From: an uncultured Eubacteriales bacterium
Lineage (GTDB): Bacteria > Bacillota > Clostridia > Oscillospirales > Oscillospiraceae
Length of the DNA stretch: 10,551 nucleotides
Reading direction: 5' to 3'
Assembly (NCBI GenBank): GCA_900554275.1
Contig: USGS01000059.1
Span: forward strand, 1 to 10,551
Shown: piece after piece, positions 6,759-10,551 of the stretch
Layout of the letters: the number at the start of each line of letters is the position of its first letter
How positions within the stretch are numbered: position 1 is the stretch's first letter
Translations under genes and position numbers: made by a program
Notes under the pieces: generated by a model
What the model was told of the DNA's origin: nothing
Databases searched by the model: none
What the model saw: only the letters and a program-made list of their open reading frames with translations

Positions 6759-7235
6759 TCAGTTCAACACAAAATCGAGTGGTCTGACCCGCTCCGTGAT
6801 CACAGACGCGGCGTACACGCCGTCCGCAAGCCCCAGCACATCGGCGTACAGTCTGTATACCCAGTCTCCCTCGGTGAAGCCTGCAAGATGGACAACATAC
6901 GGGTCGATCTGGTCATCGACCCGTATGGGAGCATTCGTGATCTCAGCCACGGCATACTCGACCCCGTCGACCGAAATAACAGCATTTTCTTTTATTTTGT
7001 CATGATCCTCCTCGCCCACCAAAACGGTCAGGCGGCCATCTGCGCAAACACCGCCCGTCTGCACAGCGGTATCGAGATGCCCAAACATACCCCACACACA
7101 AACGCCGGCCAGCAGCACGATGACCGCCGTGAGCACCATCCACACGCTGGGGCTGGAGACTCGGATATAGTCGTTCATCTGTTCAGGAGATGCTATCTTA
7201 TTTAAACTCTTTTCGCGAAAAATCGTGCTGCTCAT
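6759..7235 (-). CDS. Short NHLM-type HlyD-like secretion adaptor
   Basis: 158 residues, ATG at 7235-7233 after GGGAGGTATAGGAC, first gene of the exporter operon. The N-terminus has the NHLM adaptor signature SPEQMNDYIRVSSPSVW (residues 16-32). It is followed by one membrane helix at about 31-53 and an outer portion of about 105 residues with beta-rich pieces (VVHLAGF, WVYRLYADVLG). Typical HlyD-family adaptors are longer and carry a coiled-coil hairpin with paired lipoyl half-motifs; neither is apparent here. This fits a single-membrane organism that needs no outer-membrane bridge. It probably docks on the ABC pair and helps move substrates through the wall zone. The next gene starts 9 nt after its stop. 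Confidence 0.88.
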   Translation of the reverse strand: MSSTIFREKSLNKIASPEQMNDYIRVSSPSVWMVLTAVIVLLAGVCVWGMFGHLDTAVQTGGVCADGRLTVLVGEEDHDKIKENAVISVDGVEYAVAEITNAPIRVDDQIDPYVVHLAGFTEGDWVYRLYADVLGLADGVYAASVITERVRPLDFVLN

Positions 7236-7312
7236 GTCCTATACCTCCCTAAAATATTACAATGCGGCTCGGTTGTTTCTAATACTCCACCCAGCGTCCA
7301 GCCTTTGATCAT

Positions 7313-7341
7313 ATTATAGCTAAATTGTACCCCACGGGCAG
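7313..7341 (-). promoter_or_regulatory. Candidate promoter of the NHLM exporter/precursor operon
   Basis: On the minus strand a perfect TATAAT lies at 7318-7313. The best -35 at 17-bp spacing is CTGCCC (7341-7336), which is poor. Transcription would start near 7306, giving a leader of about 70 nt before the adaptor ATG. The weak -35 suggests an activator or another sigma factor may be needed. No equally good promoter was found in the gaps inside the operon. Confidence 0.5.
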
Positions 7342-7386
7342 TCATTCGGCAAGAGTAATTTCATTTTTTCGTCCATATTGGGAAAG

Positions 7387-7413
7387 AAAAACTGCAGTGC
7401 GCTGCTCGTTTTT
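7387..7413. repeat. Imperfect hairpin with A- and T-run flanks
   Basis: The outer arms AAAAAC and GTTTTT and the inner arms GCAG and CTGC enclose a TGCG loop, with a 1-2 nt bulge between them. The A/T flanks give a weak terminator-like look on both strands. It lies between the nitroreductase terminator and the operon promoter, so it could be a second weak stop for leftward read-through. Confidence 0.35.
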
Positions 7414-7454
7414 CAAGAATTTTGCAAGAGAGGCTACCGAGAAGGTCGTACCCG

Positions 7455-7491
7455 ATAAGAGGGACTCGGCCACGGGCCGAGTCCCTCTTAT
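7455..7491 (-). terminator. Perfect 17-bp stem-loop behind the nitroreductase gene
   Basis: ATAAGAGGGACTCGGCC and its exact complement GGCCGAGTCCCTCTTAT flank a 3-nt ACG loop. It begins 18 nt beyond the nitroreductase stop in the leftward direction and so is best read as that operon's terminator. The U-run on the leftward transcript is partly inside the stem and short (CUCUUAU). The rightward side is more U-rich (TTATTCTTTCTTA), so it may work in both directions. Confidence 0.75.
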
Positions 7492-7509
7492 TCTTTCTTA
7501 TGCCGCTCA

Positions 7510-8382
7510 TCAGATGGTGCAGCTTGCCACCACACGGCAGCCCTCCGGCAGACGAATGTTCTCCGTGCCTATCGCAAACGTCCACTTTGGCTGGCCCATC
7601 CAGTGCGCCGCCACGGCGGAAAAGTGCAGCAACACGATACCCAGATCCAGCGCACCGTCATGGGGGTCGGTAGGCGCGTCCGCCGTCTGCACCAGGAACA
7701 GCCGATGCTCCCGCAGCAGGAAGCCGTAGGGCTGCCGGTTCAGATAGCTGGGGGACAGAGACGCCGCATAGAACGACCGCCACAGCATATCGCCATAGGA
7801 CAGCATCAGCTCGTCCAAGCCGTCCTTGCAGCCCCACTCGCCCACGGACACAAGCTCGTTGATGCTCTTTTTCGGCGCGTAGTACTGCCGCAGGATGGAG
7901 ATGTCCACCTTGGACGCATTTTGGATGTTCAGCCGCAGCACCTTCCGCGCCCGTTCCCCGTAGCCGAAGGCTACAATAGCCACCACATCCAGCGGTGATG
8001 CCAGCGACAGGGCAAATTTCACCCGGTCGCTGTTCGTAAACGTCAGCCAGCAGCTATCGATCTCCAGCTCCGTCAGCTTCAGAATGAGATCCTCCATGAG
8101 ATAGCCCGCGTTTTCCCCGGCGTAGGGGTGTTTCTCCGACAGCAGCACCATATAGTGCGGCGAACCGATGAGAAACCGTTCATACCCTGCCGAGCCCTCC
8201 AGCGCCTTCTGCGCCTCCTGCCCAACGATCACCAGCTCTGTCCCGATCTCCGGGAAAAGACGCAAAGCCTCCGTCTCATAGTAGGCTCGCAGTCCGGCGA
8301 TTGTCTCCGCCGAGACTTCCCTGCTGCGAAAGGCTCTGACCGATCTGCGGCTTTGAATCATGGCACTGTAATTCATGTTCAT
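7510..8382 (-). CDS. TM1586-like nitroreductase family protein
   Basis: 290 residues, ATG at 8382-8380 after AGGAGGTATACGT; an in-frame Met3 is possible. It has the two-part layout of the putative TM nitroreductases (PF14512-like). The N-terminal IQSRRSVRAFRS (9-20) is the usual FMN-phosphate-binding start. The second half has SPSYLNRQPYGF (210-221), matching the N-x-QP FMN-contact motif, and DLGIVLLHF (247-255). Members bind FMN and reduce nitro or quinone-like substrates with NAD(P)H, though several have no proven substrate. The gene starts 30 nt after the SDR stop and probably shares its transcript. A perfect stem-loop closes the unit. Substrate cannot be told from sequence. Confidence 0.88.
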   Translation of the reverse strand: MNMNYSAMIQSRRSVRAFRSREVSAETIAGLRAYYETEALRLFPEIGTELVIVGQEAQKALEGSAGYERFLIGSPHYMVLLSEKHPYAGENAGYLMEDLILKLTELEIDSCWLTFTNSDRVKFALSLASPLDVVAIVAFGYGERARKVLRLNIQNASKVDISILRQYYAPKKSINELVSVGEWGCKDGLDELMLSYGDMLWRSFYAASLSPSYLNRQPYGFLLREHRLFLVQTADAPTDPHDGALDLGIVLLHFSAVAAHWMGQPKWTFAIGTENIRLPEGCRVVASCTI

Positions 8383-8412
8383 ACGTATACCTCCTGTCTT
8401 GTATCCCTGTTG

Positions 8413-9420
8413 TCACCTTCTTCTGTCCGTTTTGTGTTCCTGTATCCATACGGTCATGTCCCGCAGACTCTCCTCAATAGGGCGCGGCGTATAGCCGAAG
8501 TCCGCAGTGGCGGCTGCGTGGCTGAATTGACCGTTTGAACCGAGTACGTCTACGGAGTAGGGCGTGAAAAACAGTGGAAGCCGCCGCTTCAGGCAATAGC
8601 TCTCGTAAAGCGGCGCGGCCAGCCGCGCCATCCACAGGGGCAAACACAGGGGACGCCTCCGCAGCCGCGCCGCCTGTCCCACGGTGTGCAGCATCTCCGG
8701 GATGGTCATATACTGTCCGGAGAGGATATAGCCCCTTCCGGACGTGCCGCGCTCCGCACAGTCCACGATACCCTGTGCCACGTCCCGCACATCCACGAAG
8801 TCGTAGCCGCCGCAGACCGCTATCGGAAGATGTCCTTTCAGAAATGCTTCCACCATAGATGTAAAGCTCCCTCCCAACACATCCCCCGGGCCGATTAGGC
8901 CGGACGGAAAAACAACGCTGGCACACAGACCGTTCTGTGCGGCCTCCAGGACGAGCTCTGTCGCCGTAGCCTTGGTCTTGGCATAGTCGCCTCTCACCGG
9001 AGTCGGGGAGGACATGTGCGCCTCTGTGATCGCGGTTCCCTTCGGCTGTTCCGGAAGCGCATGGACGGAGCTGACATATACCAGACGCCCTACGCCGTAC
9101 TGCACAGCCATTCGGACGACTTTCTCTGTTCCGCCCACATTGACCTGATATATTTTCGTCCCCGGACAGGAGGCCACAGATATGATACCCGCACAATGCA
9201 ATACGCAGGTGCGGCTGTCTGCACCCTCGAAAAACGCCGCAAGAGAATCCTTTACACACACATCGCCGATGACTGTATCCACCCCCCTCGGAAGTAACTC
9301 CGCGCAGGGGTCGCCCTCCAGCACCAGCGCCCGAACCGTTTCCCCGCGCCTTACCAGCTCTCTCACTACAGCCAGGCCGAGAAACCCTGTAGCGCCTGTC
9401 ACTAAGTACTTATCAAACAT
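8413..9420 (-). CDS. NAD(P)-dependent extended SDR (epimerase / dihydroflavonol reductase / 3-beta-HSD-like)
   Basis: 335 residues from the ATG at 9420-9418. That Met is preferred over the ATG at 9426 because the GAGAGGGG site is 6-8 nt from the former but touches the latter. The N-terminus starts with a Rossmann fold, TGATGFLG (8-15, GxxGxxG). Then come GDV around 52-54, Ser117/118 in YVSSVH, and the catalytic pair Tyr146-x3-Lys150 in DYAKTK. FVDVRDVAQGI (208-218) is the usual mark of the epimerase, dihydroflavonol reductase and 3-beta-HSD branch. It is a soluble oxidoreductase acting on a sugar nucleotide or small hydroxyl/keto compound; the exact substrate is unknown. It is the promoter-proximal gene of a two-gene unit with the nitroreductase. 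Confidence 0.92.
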   Translation of the reverse strand: MFDKYLVTGATGFLGLAVVRELVRRGETVRALVLEGDPCAELLPRGVDTVIGDVCVKDSLAAFFEGADSRTCVLHCAGIISVASCPGTKIYQVNVGGTEKVVRMAVQYGVGRLVYVSSVHALPEQPKGTAITEAHMSSPTPVRGDYAKTKATATELVLEAAQNGLCASVVFPSGLIGPGDVLGGSFTSMVEAFLKGHLPIAVCGGYDFVDVRDVAQGIVDCAERGTSGRGYILSGQYMTIPEMLHTVGQAARLRRRPLCLPLWMARLAAPLYESYCLKRRLPLFFTPYSVDVLGSNGQFSHAAATADFGYTPRPIEESLRDMTVWIQEHKTDRRR

Positions 9421-9470
9421 ATGCATCCCCTCTCATTATCGCGTGCGCGTGTACTCAGACTACACCACCG

Positions 9471-9632
9471 CTATTCAACGCCATGAACGAGCAAGACCGG
9501 AAACAGGCACTGCCTGCTCCGGTCTTGTTTATAAAGTATGTCAGCAAAACGGCATGGGGCGGCGAGAACACCACACCGTGTTCTTCCTCGAACGAAAGTA
9601 AACTCAAAAAAGGTATCCATAAACTGACGCAT
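9471..9632 (-). CDS. Possible 53-residue small protein or leader ORF upstream of the SDR gene
   Basis: The ORF runs from the ATG at 9632-9630 to the TAG at 9473-9471. It is supported by ATAAGGAGGG 6-7 nt before the ATG and a strong promoter about 70 nt upstream. The protein begins MRQFMDTFFEFTF, is Arg- and Cys-containing (Cys20, 27, 42), and ends in a hydrophobic stretch (CLFPVLLV). It has no recognised family. Its last third runs through a long inverted repeat, so that part of the coding sequence is shaped by the repeat. It stops 50 nt before the SDR start. It may be a true small protein, a regulatory leader ORF, or chance. Reading further upstream to a GTG at 9677 lacks a ribosome site. 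Confidence 0.35.
   Translation of the reverse strand: MRQFMDTFFEFTFVRGRTRCGVLAAPCRFADILYKQDRSRQCLFPVLLVHGVE
9492..9527. repeat. Long inverted repeat (hairpin) between SDR gene and promoter
   Basis: The arms are CAAGACCGGA...AGGCA and TGCCT...TCCGGTCTTG, 15 paired bases with a small 3/2-nt internal bulge and a 1-nt centre. In the rightward direction TTTATAAA follows; leftward there is no U-run (CTCGTTC). It therefore resembles a rightward terminator or an RNA structure in the SDR 5' leader. No rightward gene ends here. Confidence 0.65.
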
Positions 9633-9704
9633 ATCAGATGCCCTCCTTATCGCCGAAAGCGCCCGCCGTACACGCACAATGTCTGTATTACTTTTATCTA
9701 TTCC

Positions 9705-9732
9705 ATTATACCAAGAATCCCGGAAATGACAA
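9705..9732 (-). promoter_or_regulatory. Strong leftward promoter for the small ORF / SDR / nitroreductase unit
   Basis: On the minus strand TTGTCA (9732-9727) is separated by 16 bp from a perfect TATAAT (9710-9705). The start would be near 9698, about 65 nt ahead of the small ORF ATG and about 280 nt ahead of the SDR ATG. No better promoter was found nearer the SDR gene. Confidence 0.7.
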
Positions 9733-9795
9733 GTTCTTTCTCCATTTTTTCAAATCAGGTTGGCTGTAAAAAGAAAAGGCTGGGCGGAGCTTTAC

Positions 9796-9811
9796 TGTTG
9801 ACATTTCAACA
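9796..9811. promoter_or_regulatory. Palindromic operator 1 (MarR-type), overlapping the -35
   Basis: TGTTGA-CATT-TCAACA is a perfect 6-bp-arm palindrome. It contains the TTGACA -35 of the MarR promoter. The same arms recur at 9832-9847. Binding by the adjacent MarR protein would block RNA polymerase; this is inferred. Confidence 0.75.
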
Positions 9812-9826
9812 TCTATGTGTTAAAGT
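9798..9826 (+). promoter_or_regulatory. Promoter of the marR-degV unit
   Basis: A consensus TTGACA at 9798-9803, 17-bp spacer and TAAAGT at 9821-9826 (4 of 6 matches). The start would be near 9833, inside the second palindrome. The leader before the MarR ATG is under 40 nt. Confidence 0.8.
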
Positions 9827-9831
9827 CTTCT

Positions 9832-9847
9832 TGTTGAAACTTCAACA
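9832..9847. promoter_or_regulatory. Palindromic operator 2 (MarR-type), at the transcription start
   Basis: TGTTGA-AACT-TCAACA has exactly the same arms as the palindrome at 9796-9811, with centres 36 bp apart. It covers the predicted transcription start. Two matched sites bracketing one promoter point to tight autorepression. Confidence 0.75.
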
Positions 9848-9858
9848 TTTGCAGAAGT

Positions 9859-9866
9859 GGAGGAAA
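9859..9866 (+). promoter_or_regulatory. Ribosome site fixing the MarR start
   Basis: GGAGGAAA lies 3-6 nt before the ATG at 9870. The frame is open back to 9483, but that stretch covers the promoter and operators and has no comparable site, so the short start is correct. Confidence 0.85.
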
Positions 9867-9869
9867 GCC

Positions 9870-10322
9870 ATGCAGGAAAGATTTGAAACCTTTACAGTTT
9901 TGATCAACAGGATCAGCCGCGACATACGGAAAATCAAAAATCAGGAGATGGCCGACTATCACCTCAGAAGCGCCCATGTGTCCTGTCTGTACTACGTTTA
10001 TTCACTGGAAAGCGTGACCTCAGCGGAGCTGTGCGAGCATTGTGAGGAGGACAAGGCGACCATTTCCCGTGCGGTGGACTATCTGGAGACCAACGGCTTT
10101 CTCCTGCGCGGCACCAACGCCAAGCGGTACAAAAGCCCCTTGCTCCTGACGGAGAAGGGGCGGGATGCCGGCAAAAGGATTGCAGAGAAGATCGGCAGCA
10201 TTCTTGAAACGGTCAGCCATGCTCTCACGGAGAAAGAAAGGATCGAGTTCTACCGCTGTCTATCCACCATCAGCAGAAGCCTTGAGGCTATTGTCCAAAA
10301 CAGTGAAGAAAAGGAGATGTGA
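9870..10322 (+). CDS. MarR-family transcriptional regulator
   Basis: 150 residues, the usual MarR length, TGA at 10320-10322. Residues 5-45 are the dimerising helices. The winged helix-turn-helix spans about 47-95, with recognition helix DKATISRAVDYLETNGFL (61-78) and wing RGTNAKRYKSPLLLTEKG (80-97), the standard MarR LTEKG ending. A C-terminal helix (about 99-143) completes the dimer. Two identical-arm palindromes sit on its own promoter, so autorepression is likely. Its stop overlaps the DegV start (TGATG), so the two are co-translated. DegV proteins bind fatty acids, and the MarR protein FabT controls fatty-acid synthesis in some Firmicutes. A lipid-linked signal is therefore a reasonable guess, but the ligand is not visible in the sequence. 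Confidence 0.93.
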   Translation: MQERFETFTVLINRISRDIRKIKNQEMADYHLRSAHVSCLYYVYSLESVTSAELCEHCEEDKATISRAVDYLETNGFLLRGTNAKRYKSPLLLTEKGRDAGKRIAEKIGSILETVSHALTEKERIEFYRCLSTISRSLEAIVQNSEEKEM

Positions 10323-10551
10323 TGCGATTGAAAACAAGGATCATTGTTGATTCCACCGCGGATCTGGCCCCCGAGATCAAAGAGCGGGTCTATACGGTGC
10401 CTCTCACCGTTCATTTCGGTCAGGAGGAATACATCGATGGCGTGACCATCGACAACAGAACATTCTATGAGAAGCTGGTCGAGAGCGATGTGCTGCCCAC
10501 CACCAGTCAGGCGACCCCGAACGACTTTATCGAAGAGTTTGAAAAGGCAAA
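10322..10551 (+). CDS. DegV family fatty-acid-binding protein (5' part, runs off right edge)
   Basis: The ATG at 10322-10324 overlaps the MarR stop and follows AAGGAGATGTG. 76 codons are visible. It opens with RIIVDSTADLAPEI (6-19) and has TVPLTVHFG (25-33), YIDGVTID (37-44) and LPTTSQATP (58-66), the conserved N-terminal motifs of DegV/FakB. The Ser/Thr of DST and TTSQ lie near the fatty-acid carboxylate in known structures. FakB proteins hand fatty acids to the FakA kinase. Whether a fakA gene follows cannot be seen. The C-terminal three quarters lie outside the window. Confidence 0.95.
   Translation, partial: MRLKTRIIVDSTADLAPEIKERVYTVPLTVHFGQEEYIDGVTIDNRTFYEKLVESDVLPTTSQATPNDFIEEFEKA

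Noticed and set aside
7211..7220. TTTCGCGAAA palindrome
   Set aside because: It falls within the first codons of the adaptor gene and is short; no second copy or promoter relation was found.
7361..7585. A 74-codon minus-strand ORF across the terminator
   Set aside because: It reads through the 17-bp stem-loop and overlaps the 3' end of the nitroreductase gene in another frame. It has no family and no convincing start signal.
7325..7729. A 134-codon plus-strand ORF
   Set aside because: It starts beside the operon promoter, crosses the stem-loop and is antisense to the nitroreductase; composition is not protein-like.
9483..9869. A 129-residue N-terminal extension of the MarR protein
   Set aside because: It would translate the promoter, both palindromes and the hairpin. 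The ATG at 9870 with GGAGGAAA gives a normal-length MarR protein.

Overview
The window reads like the chromosome of a GC-rich gut Clostridia, most plausibly Oscillospiraceae/Ruminococcaceae-like. The reasons are strong AGGAGG-type ribosome sites, mixed ATG-rich gene starts, DegV and MarR genes of Firmicutes type, and Nif11-leader peptides next to NHLM-type exporters. No 16S or other taxonomic marker is present, so this is inference.

Positions 1-7235 (minus strand) hold one compact operon read right to left, preceded by a candidate promoter at 7313-7341. The order is a short HlyD-like membrane adaptor (6759-7235), a C39-peptidase ABC exporter (4575-6749), a second ABC exporter without an active peptidase motif (2357-4558), a 77-residue protein (2036-2269) overlapping an ECF sigma factor (1545-2039), then at least four secreted-peptide precursors. 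The first precursor has a short ComC-like double-glycine leader (1266-1514). The other three have near-identical 61-residue Nif11-type leaders followed by unrelated C-terminal parts (805-1221, 354-749, and 340 running off the left edge). I read this as a leader-tagged export system. The C39 domain would cut after Gly-Gly and the ABC pair plus adaptor would move the product out. The sigma factor probably controls the operon or a larger regulon. No modifying enzyme (LanM, YcaO, radical SAM) is in view. Several C-terminal parts look like folded mini-domains (CxxC zinc-ribbon-like, or a small beta-barrel) rather than classic modified peptide cores.

Positions 7236-7509 are intergenic, with the operon promoter, an imperfect hairpin and a perfect 17-bp stem-loop behind the next gene. 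Positions 7510-9420 (minus strand) carry a TM1586-like nitroreductase and an NAD(P)-dependent extended SDR, 30 bp apart and probably co-transcribed.

Positions 9421-9869 are a regulatory region. It contains a strong leftward promoter (9705-9732), a possible 53-residue ORF with an excellent ribosome site (9471-9632), a long inverted repeat, and a rightward promoter (9798-9826) flanked by two identical-arm palindromes. Rightward from 9870 are a MarR-family repressor and, overlapping it, the start of a DegV fatty-acid-binding protein that runs off the right edge. A MarR regulator coupled to DegV suggests lipid-responsive control.
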